Positions 12,401 through 24,835 of a stretch of DNA of 64,000 nt are shown here, one piece after another; positions within the stretch are counted from its first letter, which is position 1; the number at the start of each line of letters is the position of its first letter. A program made the translations under genes and the position numbers. The DNA comes from Phialocephala subalpina (Eukaryota; Ascomycota; Leotiomycetes; Helotiales; Mollisiaceae): assembly GCA_900073065.1 (NCBI GenBank), contig FJOG01000002.1, positions 365,535 to 429,534 of the forward strand. The letters are read 5' to 3'. The notes below the pieces were generated by a model. The model had not been told where the DNA came from and searched no databases. It saw nothing but the letters and a program-made list of their open reading frames with translations.

Positions 12401-15400
12401 CGATCCTCCTCGCTGCTTTGCCATCATCTTGATCAATGTAACAAGATTCTGAATTCACTTGGCTTCGATGGCATATATCCCGAAATTTTCCAGTGCACGC
12501 CAATCTCAAATATAGTCACGCTCCATTCTGCGCTTTTTTCCGTCCAGTACGCCGTAGCCAAGGCGTGGATGGACTGTGGGCTTACAGTCAGCGCAGTCAT
12601 AGGCCACAGCTTTGGGCAGCTGACAGCGCTCTGCATCTCTGGTTGTCTTTCCCTCGAAGACGCTCTCAAGCTTGTCGCAGGAAGAGCTTCTATCATGCTT
12701 AGGCTCTGGGGCCCTGAACGAGGCTCGATGATGTGGCTAGGGACAAATCGGCAGAAAATCTCTGAGATTCTCAATTCGGTGAATGCCCGAGGGGATGGCG
12801 ATAACGTTGAAATTGCCTGTTACAACGGCCCAAAGAGCCATGTTGTCGTTGGCTCTGTGCAGTCTATTGAAGTCTTGGAGAAATTCATTACGAGCACTCC
12901 ATCTCTTCGGGATTCAGTTCGTATTAAGAAATTGAAAGTTACGCACGGCTTTCATTCCAAGTTCACAGACCCGTTGTTACCTGAACTTACGGCTTTGGCA
13001 CAAACACTTACATGGAGACGTCCAACAATACACATAGAGACTTGCGATGATGTCCGGAGCGTCACTGAACCCGATTTTTGGCTGGCTGCAGAGCATATGA
13101 GACGCCCAGTCTTTTTCGACCAAGCGGTGAGAAGGCTCGCCCAACGCTACTCGGGGTGTACATGGCTCGAAGCAGGTCATGGATCATCCGTTATGCAACT
13201 CTTACGAGGTTGCCTCGCGGAAAATGAGGATCAAGAGAATCTTCTCCTGTCTTCTCAACTCACCACATCAAATGCAGAAAGTTCTCTCGCTGAAACAACA
13301 GTCCATTTGTGGAAGGCTGGTTACGCAGCGCAATACTGGCTCTTCCATCGACGCCAAAAACACCAGTATGAGTTCTTGACCCTGCCACCGTACCAATTCG
13401 AGAAATTACGACATTGGCTCCCGTTCTCCGGGCGAGCAGAAAACGCTAGTCCACCAGATCCTGTCGAAGAGACACCCAAACAGGAACTCTTATCATTCGT
13501 CGAATTCAAAGATAACAGCAGAAAAGAAGCAATATTCCGCTTAAATCCACAGAGCGATAGATACCAGATCTTATTGGGCGGTCATGTCATGGCAGGCCAA
13601 GCTCTTGCGCCTGCATCATTATCCTTCGAGGTGGTTGCTCGAGCCGCATTGTTCCTTCACTCTGGTTCGGCATCCGCTTCCTACGTCCCTTGCGTCGAAT
13701 CCCTGCACATGAAGTCTCCGATTGGTGCGGACCGCAACAGAGACATATTGCTCTGCCTGACCCGCATAGAGGACTCACGGCCATCTTGGTCGTTCGCTAT
13801 CTCAACCCAGACGCAGCAACAAAATGGAAATCTCAGCGAGCGTTCTGAGCATACTACGGGAACAGTTTATCTCGAGATGCGAGATGATGCCCGAGCTGCT
13901 CAGACCTTCAAACGGTTCGAGAGATTGATCGGGCTTAGCGACTGCAGGGAGATTATGAATAACCCCCTGGCGGAAAAGATGCAGGGAAATCACATCTATC
14001 GAGCATTCAACCAGATCGTCTACTATGGCGAAAATTTTCGAGGCATAAATAAAATCGCTTGTGTAGGCCTAGAAGCAGCCGGCAAGGTGGCAATGTTTGT
14101 AGATCCGGACGCTGCGCCTGATCAGCGTCTCTGCGACACCCCAACGATTGACAGCTTCATGCAGTTCGCCGGCTTTCTGGTGAACTATTTCAATAACCCT
14201 AGCATGGAAGACGTATTTGTTTGCAATAAGATTGAACATATCGAGATTGGCGGCAGCTATACTCCGGATGCAAAAGAGTGGGTCGTGTACTCGAACATGA
14301 CCGAACACAGCAGCCACGAGGCATCGTCTGATGTGTATGTTTTTGAGGCTGAAAGCCAGAGGCTAGTAATGGTAGCATTTGGCTTCCACTTCTCCAGGAT
14401 GGCTCAGTCATCACTAGCGAGGGTACTGAAGGGTGTCAACAGATCAGGTGAGATTGAGCAGCCATCGAGCAGGGCCATTAGCCAGAGGAGCGAGAAAGCT
14501 CATTTCGATGCTTCTGAAAGCTCCGCAACAGAATATTCCGGGACACGCGCCAATCTGTTTGACGTATTGCACAATGTTACAGACGTGCCGCTGGAGGATT
14601 TAAGGGATGAATCAACACTTGACGACCTCGGAATCGACTCACTAATGGCCACTGAACTGTTGAATGATATCCGGTCAGCTTTTGGAGTTGCAATTGACCT
14701 GACGACCTTCTTATTCTTCACCAACGTTCGTGCAATCTGGTCATATCTTGACTCGAAATTGGGCAAGCCAACTTCCCCAGATACTCCTGGAGTTCACACG
14801 TCGTCCAAAGAGTTGGATACCTCTGGCCAGAATGGGATCTCCGCGGATGCAACTTCGCTCGCTGAAAGTCCTCCGAAGGCTCTTCAAAACGCGACCAGAA
14901 TGGCAGGTTCATCAAGCCGGCCTCTCATCATTGACGCATACGATGCGTTTGAAGAGATTCAGTATGGATACGACCGACTCGCGATAGAAACAAAGGCGAC
15001 CAACTTTTGGGCCAAAGTCTATCCGGAGCAGTCACGGCTTATTCTAGCATACATCGTGGAAGGGTTCGCAGCTCTTGGATGCGACATGAAATCATTCAAA
15101 TCAGGTGATATGATACCGGAAATTCAGCCCCTACCTAGGCACAAGAAGCTTGTGCTCCAATTCTACCATATGCTAGAGGATGCGCATCTTCTCTCGGTCC
15201 AAAAGGGCGGCTTTCTCCGAACGGATGTCCCCGTCGATGCTACGCCAGCAGATACTATCTACCAAGAGATATTGGAGGCATATCCTGACCACACCAATGT
15301 CCACAAGTTGGTCAAAGTCATCGGATCACAGCTTGCTGCATGCCTCACCGGCGACGAAGATGGCCTGCAGCTAATCTTTGGTGACAAAGTCAACAAGCGA

Positions 15401-17302
15401 ACCTTGGAGGATGTATACGAAAATTGGCCACTCCTTCGAACACCCACGCTCTTGCTCGGAGATTTCCTCGTGAAAGCTTTCTCCAATTCCAATGGATGTG
15501 GAAAATTTCGCATCTTGGAAGTTGGAGCAGGTACGGGAGGCACGACTCGATTTATCGTAAATCATCTCAAGCGTCATGGAATCCCCTTCGACTATACTTT
15601 CACTGATATATCAGCATCCCTGGTCGCCATCGCGAAGAAACAGTTCAAGGGAGTCGAGGGCATGGCGTTCGAGGTACTGGATATCGAGAAGACACCAATA
15701 GATGAGCACATCGGGGCTTTCCATATGATCATCGCTACCAACTGCATCCATGCAACAAGAAGACTTGACCAGTCGCTGTTGCACCTTCGCAAGATGCTTC
15801 GCGAGGATGGCGCATTGACTCTCGTGGAGATCACGAAGAACATGTTCTGGCTTGACATTGTCGTAGGCCTATTTGAAGGATGGTGGTTGTTTGAAGATGG
15901 CCGATCACATGCTTTAGTCAGTGAAACCCATTGGGAGCGTTGCATGAAAGAAGCAGGGTTCAGAGAAGTGGCATGGACTGATGGTAGTATACCTGAAGCA
16001 CAAACAGTCCGCATAATTGCTGGTTTTCCATCTGTACGTCCAGACTCCAAAGGCTCCTCAAAAGACAGCAAGAGCATGCCGTCACAGGTTTCGATGGAAA
16101 CAGTCGTCTACAAGCAGTTGGGTAACCTAGCAATACACGCGGATGTGTACTACCCTCTTAGCTCTGATTCTACATCTAAGAAAATGCCAATCGGTAAGTC
16201 TGCAGAGGTTGAAGATATTAAAGTTCCCAATAAATGGTGACATCTGCTGACCCTGAAAAGCTTTGATGATACATGGAGGTAGTCATATGATCTTTTCTCG
16301 CAAAGATATTAGACCAGCTCAAACGCGCCTTTTACTCAAGATGGGACTTCTCCCTGTGAGTATAGACTATAGACTTTGTCCAGAGGTCACCCTTTCCGAA
16401 GGACCTATGATCGACGTCTGCGACGCACTAGCATGGTCCAGATATGAATTGCCTCGCTGCAAGCTCCAGAATTCTAGCCTTCAAATTGATGGCGAAAGAG
16501 TTGTAGTTGTTGGGTGGTCATCAGGCGGTCAACTCGCCATGTCCCTAGCCTGGACTGCTCCACAAAGAGGACTAAGGCCACCAGAAGCTATCCTAGCCTT
16601 CTACTGTCCTACAAACTATGAAGACGAGTGTAAGGCGTAACGATTATTCTGTTTTGTGTAGGAACTCTTTTTACTGATACATCGTGTTAGGGTGGCGCAA
16701 TCCTATACAGCCCTTGGGCGCTGAAGACACTGGAGACCACTACGACCTCTTAGAGGCCATCCAGGACGAACCAGTAAGTTGACAGAATGGCAAGAGAACC
16801 TCAGAGACATATCTTGAGCTAATCCCTAACTCAAAAGATTACAAGCTATGGTGTAGTTGGAGCTTGGGAGCCGCTATCAGATCCACATAGTCGTTCCGAT
16901 CCACGTTGTCGTATCATGCTCCACATCAACTGGAAAGCACAAACACTGCCCATAATTATCGGCGGACTTCCGAGCAAGAACAAACTCGCCAATTCAGACA
17001 TGCACAAATGGTACCACCTTCCGCAGCCGGCGCAAGAAGCAATTGTGGCTGTCAGTCCGCTAGCTCAGATTGTACGTGGCAATTACCACACACCGACGTT
17101 CTTTATCCATGGCACGAATGATGACTTGATACCGTGGCAACAATCCCTGGCGACTTATAACGCCCTCGTTGAGCAAGGTGTTGTTGCTGGTCTGGAGCTG
17201 GTTCAGGGAGCCCCGCATATATGTGATACTAGTAGCGACCCTGAATCAGAAGGTTGGAAGGCAGCTTTGAAGGGATACGAGTTTATTAATTCTTTTGTTT
17301 AG
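9430..17302 (+). CDS. Non-reducing polyketide synthase, SAT-KS-AT-PT-ACP-CMeT-TE
   Basis: Iterative type I synthase that condenses malonyl units, adds methyl groups from SAM, cyclises the chain and releases an aromatic acid. Exons 9430-10050, 10103-16193, 16261-16629, 16691-16773 and 16838-17302 give 2,542 residues. SAT has the GFCVG nucleophile (C133). A 12-bp repeat encodes an NGSA-rich linker at about residues 375-403. KS starts near 430 with DTACSSS (C594), H729 and H768. AT has GHSFG (S1043). PT has the dyad H1368 (GGHVMAGQ) and D1557 (TIDSFMQF). A single ACP carries S1720 (LGIDSL). CMeT has [11 protein letters not shown] near 2012. The C-terminal alpha/beta-hydrolase TE has IHGGSH, GWSSGG (S2324), a HGTNDD acid and a GAPHICD histidine. 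All catalytic residues are present. The layout matches the group making methylated orsellinate-type acids; the exact product is not deducible. The start is the first ATG in frame. Confidence 0.95.
10596..10695 (+). repeat. 12-bp tandem repeat encoding the SAT-KS linker
   Basis: Seven or so consecutive copies of a 12-bp unit (ggatctgccaat with few substitutions) encode Asn-Gly-Ser-Ala repeats; one unit has Phe in place of Ser. The repeat stays in frame and lies between the starter-unit domain and the ketosynthase of the PKS, where it would form a flexible tether. Confidence 0.9.
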
Positions 17303-17749
17303 TTTCATTCGTCTGGCTTTGTCTTGGAATAATTTGAACAATTTCATTTTTTTGGTTAAAGGGTAAGGAATTATTTTTTTGAAGAAGAATAAATTGAATA
17401 TAAATTACGGTTAAAAACGAATCTCCGTTCTCAGGTCCGACAGTTAAGTTAAATGAGTCTCAGATGAATTTGGAAAGTTGAAAGAGAAGCACCCGACGGG
17501 GTATGATATTATAGTAATGACGAGGTAGGTAGAATTGAGGCCGATAAACTAGGGATTTTCAAAGAGGGACATTTTGTTGTTGGAGTCTAAGCCCAAGACT
17601 TGAGTAGACAAGAGTTAGGATCATGGAGAATGGATTGTTTTCATGTTGAGAAGAGTAGAATGAAAACGAAAGATGTGAAGTGCTGCTCTAGTATGAAGTA
17701 GACGCCCGGTACCAGACTCCATTGAAGCCGGAGTCAGTCTAAACCTTAA
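17303..17749. other. PKS 3' flank, no gene seen
   Basis: AT-rich downstream flank, with T-rich stretches at 17340-17400 that could serve as the PKS 3' UTR and polyadenylation region. No coding frame is supported. Confidence 0.4.
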
Positions 17750-18369
17750 TCAAGTCCTCGCCAGCTTCAATTTCCTCGTCATTTCGGAACTTCTCAATCC
17801 ACATCTCAACTTCTCCTCCTGAGTCTCTAGGCTCATTTCTATAATCTCATCTTCTTTCCTACTGCCCTCCAAGCAATCACTTCTAATTCTCTCCATCGTT
17901 TTTCTCAACCTCCATCCCAAGCCCAACTCACTACCAACCAGAAATTCCAAGTAGCAAGCGGTGCCCATAAACGAGCAAAATATCACTATAGTGCCAATAA
18001 AGAACTCGATTAATCCCCACAAGAACATTAATGATCCATCCCCGTCTTGCGCTTGCGATGCGATAAATGCAACCCACATATCAGATGCTACGAGGTCTAG
18101 GCATCATATTATGGGTAAAAAGATCGTCTTCTTAAGTCTAGAGAGCTAGCTAGGGAGGAGCGTGAGGATATAAGAGTCTGCGAGATTACCCTTGAACTAG
18201 TGTTTGACCCACTACACGTGACCAGCAACTGACACCACAAATCAAGAGCTTCCAACAGCGAAGCCATTACTCCAGCAACGACAACCAGGGTCGGAATATA
18301 CAGCAGTAGCCCAGCTCTCGAGAAGGGAAGGCTACTGCGCCGAGGGAAAGGATATGGAGGGTTTGACAT
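17750..18369 (-). CDS. Possible small membrane protein (tentative model)
   Basis: Two minus-strand frames with membrane-like stretches lie next to each other. The upstream one begins at 18369 (MSNPPYPFPRR) and has a hydrophobic helix AGLLLYIPTLVVVAGVMASL; the downstream one has LMFLWGLIEFFIGTIVIF followed by a charged tail ending at 17750. A splice from a GTGGGT donor just after ACG TGT A to a TAG acceptor would join them in frame through an intron of about 114 bp. I cannot confirm it. No family recognised. The polarity (hydrophobic helices, then a basic/acidic cytosolic tail) is gene-like, but a chance pair of frames is possible. Confidence 0.35.
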
Positions 18370-18827
18370 GTATTCGGCTGCATTGTTGCGTATTTGCTTT
18401 TCTAGCTATTTTGGCTCGGGCTTGGGTTTCATTGCGCCGTAAAATCCAGTGTAATTATCGTGTGATGAATATGAATCTCGGATTTGATCTCTGAAATCTG
18501 TTTGGAGAGGTCGTCGGAAGGAGTGGAGGAACGAAGTTCAAGTGGCCCAGGAATCAAAACGATGCTAAGAAATATATGTGGATGATCACAAGCGTGATCA
18601 GGTTAGAGAGGAAGTGTGGGCCCTGAAAGAATGGCATTTTGAGTCCGGCTTTTGGCTGAATTTGAGCACAAAAATAAAGCTGGAGATTCGAAGTGCGAAT
18701 CCGAATCTGTTCGATTCTGTTTTTTCCTGGTACTATTGCATTAGAAATCACGAAATTGAATTGGAAGAGTATTACTTTTTAGCGTTGATCAGGCTGGGCG
18801 ACGACCCTATTTTTAAAGTCGACCCTA

Positions 18828-18950
18828 GATCGACACCTGGATCGCAAGGTGTCGATCCAAAGTCGATTCAAAAGTCAACTCCGGATCGATCTTTGCGACT
18901 CTAAGCGATCCAATCGTAGATCGACTCCAGGATCGACTCCAGGATTGACT
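18828..18950. repeat. Hairpin and GATCGACTCC-type direct repeats
   Basis: An inverted repeat with perfect 11-bp arms (gatcgacacct) around an 8-base loop is followed within 60 bp by two to three imperfect direct copies of gatcgactccag. The composition differs from the flanks. It may be the remnant of a repeat array; no transposon ends found. Confidence 0.6.
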
Positions 18951-20326
18951 CCGCGGGAGTTGCCGCCCACCCTGGCGTTGATCATGACGAGCCGGTACCG
19001 AACTTCAAGCATCGGATGATGTCGATACAAACCTGCAAGTATCGATCTGCAACAAAATAACGTCTTATTCGATGTCCTGATTCTTTAATAACGCCCTGCA
19101 AGCAACTCCAATCTCTAAATAACATCCTGTGTTTGTCCTTTCTCCCTTTTCTCCCCAATCATATCACTACCCAGCGCCAAGCCCCTCCTCCCAGCGGCTA
19201 AATTTCCTCGCTAAGCAAACTTTACTAGAACGCCAGATTTGGGACCAGGCATTCCAAATAATCAAATGTGGAATAGCTTGATCAAGTGACACCATGAGGG
19301 GACACATGACGGATATTTCCTAAACTAGTAAGAAAATGTGCTCGAGTCCACAAGGCCGATGATGAAAGCAGTTTGGTGCTTGATTTAAGCCAGAAGGGTT
19401 ATGGAGAGGGGCAGTTTCATGACTTCATACACCAACGCGCTCCGGCATTCACGGTCGTCTCAATCTTGACCTCGAACCCGGAAACTTCTTCCAGTCAAAT
19501 ATAGCTTTCAAATCTTGCTAGTATGAAAGGCCTTGGTAGTATCCCGTGGGAAGTGGAAAAGAAAAAGTTTTACTTATCACAGAGATCATCGTGATGGAAA
19601 GTAAGATCTTACAAGTCCCAGCCGAACATTAGATTCCCGCTTCTCGCCTTTGAACTTCAAAGTAACGCAGCAACCACCATGTCTAAAGGTAATATTTCGG
19701 TAGAGAAGATTCTAAGATATTTTTCAAAGATTAGTCTATTTACGAGTTCGAGTTGAGGTTCGCGTGTTTTGTATTCGAGAAGTGTTTGATGAATGTGGGG
19801 TAGACTTCATATCCGACTTTTCGTGATGACCCTCATATCATCACTTTCTCATGAAGGATAGTAGTCCTGATGACTCCCATATTGAACAGAGGTGGCTAGG
19901 TGTATTTTAGCACCCATGCCGCGTGCAACGAGTAGATATTCTACAAGACGATGCTGCGAAATTGAATGCTACAGTGCTGTCTTTCCAAGTGATTTCTATT
20001 CACTGCGATTGTCTGAGGTGCTTCACCATTTAACTACTAATACGACAAAGTTGGCCGCAAGTCGGCGATATTGGTTGGATTTGGGTGCAGCCAACCTCGC
20101 CAAATCAGGCGTCAAAAATTGTAATATTGTTACACACCGCGTTTTGGTGCAAGGATGTTTCTCAACCTATTCCAAATCACCTACATGAAATATCCACCAA
20201 GGATGAACTCTATTCCGGAAGTCGCACAAGAGGGACCTAGATTCTGCACGACCTGCAGATACCCCTCCATATATTCAAACCCAAACCTCCACTTCACCCC
20301 CCCACTTTTCCACTTTGTTGGAGCCA

Positions 20327-20342
20327 CACGGGACGGTCCGTG
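20327..20342. promoter_or_regulatory. CACGG-N6-CCGTG palindrome upstream of P450
   Basis: A 16-bp palindrome with perfect 5-bp arms and a 6-bp spacer, 108 bp before the P450 ATG. CGG-N6-CCG is a known half-site spacing for Zn2Cys6 dimers, and a matching core lies upstream of the FAD monooxygenase. Binding by either local regulator is inferred. Confidence 0.4.
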
Positions 20343-20449
20343 ATCCAGCACCACTTTTCAGTTAACCCTCCATGAACACATACCTTCACCTTCACTTTTC
20401 TATTATTTCCATCTCTTGCCAAACTTACCAAATCTAAACATACTTTACC

Positions 20450-22285
20450 ATGGCTCCTCTCTCAGACTCATATGCAGCCACTGGCTTATTAGCTATACGA
20501 ACTGCAGCAATTCTCACCATTCTCTGGCTGGTACAATGCATCCTTCGAGCGATATACAATATCTCGCCGTTTCACCCCTGCCACCAGATCCCGGGCCCCA
20601 AGCTGGCTGCTTCGTCGTACCTATACGAGTTCTACTTCGACTTCATCAAATGGGGAAGATACATTAATGAAATTCAGAGAATGCATGAGAAATATGGTAC
20701 GTGAGCAAAGTCCAAAACAGAAGGACAACAAAGCCGAAGTTGTACTTTTCACAGGTCCGATTGTGCGAATCAATCCAGACGAAGTTCACTGCACCGACCC
20801 AAATTTCATCGACGAAATTTATCCCGTCAGCGGCAGGAAGAGAAACAAGCCCTATTGGCACGTAAAGAATCTGGTTGGACCGTACTTATCACTCATTCCC
20901 CTGCTCTCCGATCCTTCAGCTGACACATATATATCAGAGCCTTAACAGCCGGATTCTCAACCCAAGACCACGATCTGCATCGCCTTCGACGCGTACCTCT
21001 CCAAAAGATTTTCTCCAAAGCCACAATCGCCAACTTAGAGCCAGTGATTCACGACCTCGCTCAACAACTTTGCAACAAACTTCTCGCTCAAGCAGACTCC
21101 AAACGAGGGTCATTTGATCTGACTGCTGCATATAGTTGTTATACTTCTGACGTAGTCGCTAGCTATTGCTTTGGAGAAAGCTTTGGGTTTCTGGAGCAGG
21201 AGTCGTTCGAACCGAATTTCAGAAGAGCTGTATTCTCGATTCTGAACACAAGATACTTCTTCAAGTTCTTTCCATGGTTGAAGCAACTTATGAAAGTGGA
21301 ACCTTAGTACGTTGCCCTCTTGCAGCCGGTTTGATTGAATAGCGCAGCTAACATGCTCTTCCTGACAGTCTCAGAAAATATATGCCAGAAGACATGACCA
21401 TCCTCAACAAAACATTACACGTCACTATTCCAAGATTGGTAAGACAAGCACAAGCCGAGTACGAAGCAGGCATAGTGAAAGCCATCCCAACGGTTTTTGA
21501 TGCCTTATACGAATCAGACCTACCCCCGGAAGAGAAATCAGTCTATCGCCACACCGGTGAAGCTTTAATTTTACTTTCAGCAGGCACAGAAACAGCCAGT
21601 TGGACACTGTCAGTAACCACATTCCATATCCTCAACAACCCTTCGATCTTGTCTCGACTCACAGCTGAGCTCGAGAAAGCGGTATCAGACCCACGGAAAC
21701 TGCCAACTTGGTCAACTCTCGAGAATCTTCCATATCTTAGTGCCGTTATTAATGAGGGCCTCAGACTCTCTTATGGCATTGTCGGCCGCACCTCGCGGGT
21801 CCCAGTGGAAGAAGATCTCCATTATCATGGTACTTGGACTCCTCCACTGGGCTCGTCAAGTGCGCCAGTCACAGTCAGCTACATCGTGCCTCGCGGGACA
21901 GCAGCTTCGATGTCCAGCTACATCACTCATCATGATGAGATGATATTCCCTGATTCACATGAATTTCTGCCGGACAGATGGTTCGATGAGAACGGACTGT
22001 GGAGGAAAGATCTGGAACGTTGTCTATTATCATTCTCTAAAGGCAGTCGTCAGTGTTTGGGAATGAAGTAAGCTTATATATCACTAGAAGAATGCGTACT
22101 GATACTGACGATGAAGCAGTTTGGCGAGATGTGAGTTAACCTTAGCTCTTGCAGCGCTGGTGCTGCGCGTTTTACCACGGATGCACTTGCATGAAACGAC
22201 GACCAAGGATGTGAAGTTTGACTTCGACTTGGGCGTGCCGATGGTGGAGAAGGGGAGCAAAGGTGTATTTGTATTGGTGACATAA
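20450..22285 (+). CDS. Cytochrome P450 (trichodiene-oxygenase-like)
   Basis: Membrane-bound haem monooxygenase. Exons 20450-20696, 20755-20881, 20938-21306, 21369-22067 and 22120-22285 give 535 residues; introns are 52-62 bp and all phases agree. An N-terminal hydrophobic helix ([17 protein letters not shown]) anchors it in the ER, followed by the proline-rich hinge IPGPKLAA. The I-helix oxygen-binding motif is AGTETAS, the K-helix ExxR is EGLR, and the haem loop is [10 protein letters not shown] with C477 as the iron ligand. The motif [18 protein letters not shown] and the overall layout resemble the trichodiene-oxygenase-like P450s common in metabolite clusters. It is co-oriented with the PKS 3.1 kb upstream and is a plausible tailoring oxidase. 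The substrate is unknown. Confidence 0.9.
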
Positions 22286-22896
22286 ACTGGAGACTTCAAA
22301 ACCTCCAAGTGTCCCAACGAATGCTAACAACAAGGCGCCAGAAGTTTGAGTTAACGGGGACATTGTTTGTTAGGAGCTTGTGTAATATCCTTGAAAAACA
22401 TCATATGGTCAATTGAGGCCCACCAAAAGACATACTATCAAAAACCCTGACAGTAAAACTGGGATTTGCAATTGACGAGTGGCCGGACGAAGCTCCAAGG
22501 ATGTGACAGCTTGGGTAGATTCTCGGGCAGTCGATACATCGATCTCGATGTGCCACACAGTTTGCGACATGTTTGGTGCGGTGCAAGGATGAAGCTCCCA
22601 GAAAATGATCCGATGGAGATTCAAAACCTCTGATAGAGAACTCTTTTGAAATAAATACTTTGGCTGAATAATGGAAGGGAAACTGCCAAGATCACGCGCT
22701 TCGCTTCACCGAGCTGAAGTTGATTTCATGCATTTCATCATGGCAGATCCGGCATCTCTTCTATTGGAAGAATACTGGAAGAACTCGCCATAAACTAACT
22801 AACGCTTAGGTAGCATGCATTCAAGACGAACCGATATTTGTAAGACGCGAAAAGCTAATCTTATTCGTTGTGAAAAGCCTTTTCAAATTATTCAAC
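22286..22896. other. Intergenic, no gene seen
   Basis: Separates the P450 from the decayed HET gene. No coding frame of protein-like composition on either strand. Confidence 0.4.
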
Positions 22897-24835
22897 ATGT
22901 CGCAAACGGACAACACAGAAATAAACTTCTTAGGCTCGTGCAAAACCTGTCTCGATCTGAACAAGGACTACCTTAATTGGGAGACGAAAAAGACATTATA
23001 CGACATATACACTACAGAGCTATCAGAACTCGAGAAGTCTGTTTAGTAAGGGGATTGTGAGGGCTGCAAACTCATTTATAAAGCTGTTCATAACATCCAG
23101 TCCAATTTCAAGATCACCTTTCCCCGTTTTGACCCAGAATATGTAGATAAGGAGGGGCTTTCAGGCCATGTCTTGACACTGAAGATGTATCACCCTGATG
23201 AGACCGTGAGAGACGAAGGAAAGGATGCATTGGAATATGAGGAGCTCACGATCGAGTTTCGGAGTGGCGCTCGTGGAGAGCCGGATGCACAATTCGCGAT
23301 AATGTCTCCCAGGTATGAGATTTTCAAGGCCGTGGAATCCGAGTTCGAAATGCTCAAACTTGAACGCTTCGCTCTTCAAGCACGAACCGAGGGACAACAG
23401 AAGACATCGGAGTGGACGCGCAGGACGGGCCGCCTCTCGACAAGCATACGGGTGCGATTTGGTCAGCCATTGAGACCAAACAGAACAGATTAAACGACAC
23501 CGGATTGGGTGCAGCAGTTCTATTGGTGCTGGAACAAGTCCGTCAATGCCGATCTGATTATTTGGCATGCGGGGACTACAAGAGATCTCCACTTCCAACA
23601 AGGGTACTTGATCTTAGTCACACATCCCGAAGTAATGACTTGGGCATTGTCAAGTTATATATCTCAAAGAGGGAACAAGAAGAGTATGCCATTTCAGAAT
23701 CCGGGCACACAAGGACCAGTCGTTCTCTCGAATTCAAGCCCATCCCCAATGGGCCCAAAGACTATTCTCCAGAATATGAATCAAAGCACTGGCAAGGGTT
23801 TGTCGAAGATTTCACTTCCTTGAATCTGACACTAGACAAAGATACTTTGCCAGCTATGGCTGGCGTAGCAAAGCGCCTGCACCGGATATTCAAGTGTGAT
23901 TATCACGCGGGGTTGTGGCGAATCACATTCATTTCCGATCTTCGTTGGGAGACCAAGCGATACGGAGTAACTCTTGACAGCCAGATCAGTGTTTGGGGGA
24001 GAAAACACTCGTGGAATGCTCCCTCGTGGTCGTGGGGTGCTACATCTGCTCCAAAATCGTACGAAATGAAGGACACAGAAGCAACTGCACAGTTCTGTGA
24101 TGTAGTGGAGGCGAATCGCGAGCTTACCACAAACGACCCATTTCTCGAGGTGCATTCCGGTTACGTCAAAACGGACGGCTTTCTCATCCGTTGCAAGCGT
24201 CTGCTTGGGGATCGATTGGAGTTATGCCACATCCCAAAGGAAGATCATACAACGCACATCCCGACTACGACCGGGAATCGACCGGGCCAGATCAGATCAA
24301 CGACGGCGACGAACTTCACGCATTGCCATCGGCGGCTTTTCCTAAAGAGTCAAGTCTCCAATATGATGCCAATATACATTCGCTTGTACTCGGACAGACT
24401 GGCAAGGAGACGAAAATGTTCCAGCTTGTCGGCATGTGCCACTTGCCCCTCTTCAGCCTTAGGATTCATGGGACTCACCAATACATTCTAGAAGGCAAAG
24501 AACTTCTAGTCTCCGCTCTTGAGAAGCAGATAGAGTACGCAGAGGTAATCACGGGAGATGATGGCAAATGCCGTTGTTCTCACGACCTTGAAGGATCAGA
24601 TGGGTTGGAAAGGTGGGAAATATCTCCTTTGGACGACGAGAACGAGGCGTTTTCGATGCATAGCGAGTATTTCTGGGAAAAAGAAGCAGATAACTTGAGC
24701 TTTGATGAATTCTATGGGACTTTCGATCTTGAAGTCTTGAAGAAGCAATTGATAGCTGAGAAGGAAAGAGTCAAACAATGGTATGATAAGCAAGTCGAGG
24801 AAAAGAATCAAAGGATTGTTGTAACGATAGTTTGA
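22897..24835 (+). pseudogene. Decayed HET-domain (heterokaryon incompatibility) gene
   Basis: Relic of a HET protein. The first frame opens at 22897 (MSQTDNTEINF, with CKTC), hits two adjacent in-frame stops (TAG TAA at 23044-23049) and then continues through GCKLIYKAVHNI to 23493. Similarity then shifts frame (about 23412-23500) to QCRSDYLACGD...PTRVLDL...EEYA, the point where a HET domain should begin its aLSYCWG core. Instead the sequence jumps to the C-terminal part (DFTSLNLTLDKDTLPAMAGVAK, then APSWSWG), so the WIDxLCIxQD core is gone. A second frameshift near 24235 leads to the last frame, which ends at 24835. Stops, frameshifts and the missing core agree on a dead gene. Compare the intact HET gene at 53242. 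Confidence 0.8.

Larger units (their letters stand above)
18370..20449. other. 2-kb intergenic stretch with GATC-rich repeats and the P450 promoter
   Basis: No gene supported. It contains a perfect 11-bp inverted repeat (18828-18838 and 18847-18857) and, at about 18913-18950, short direct repeats of GATCGACTCCAG. The right end carries a CGG-N6-CCG palindrome about 108 bp before the P450 start. Confidence 0.45.
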
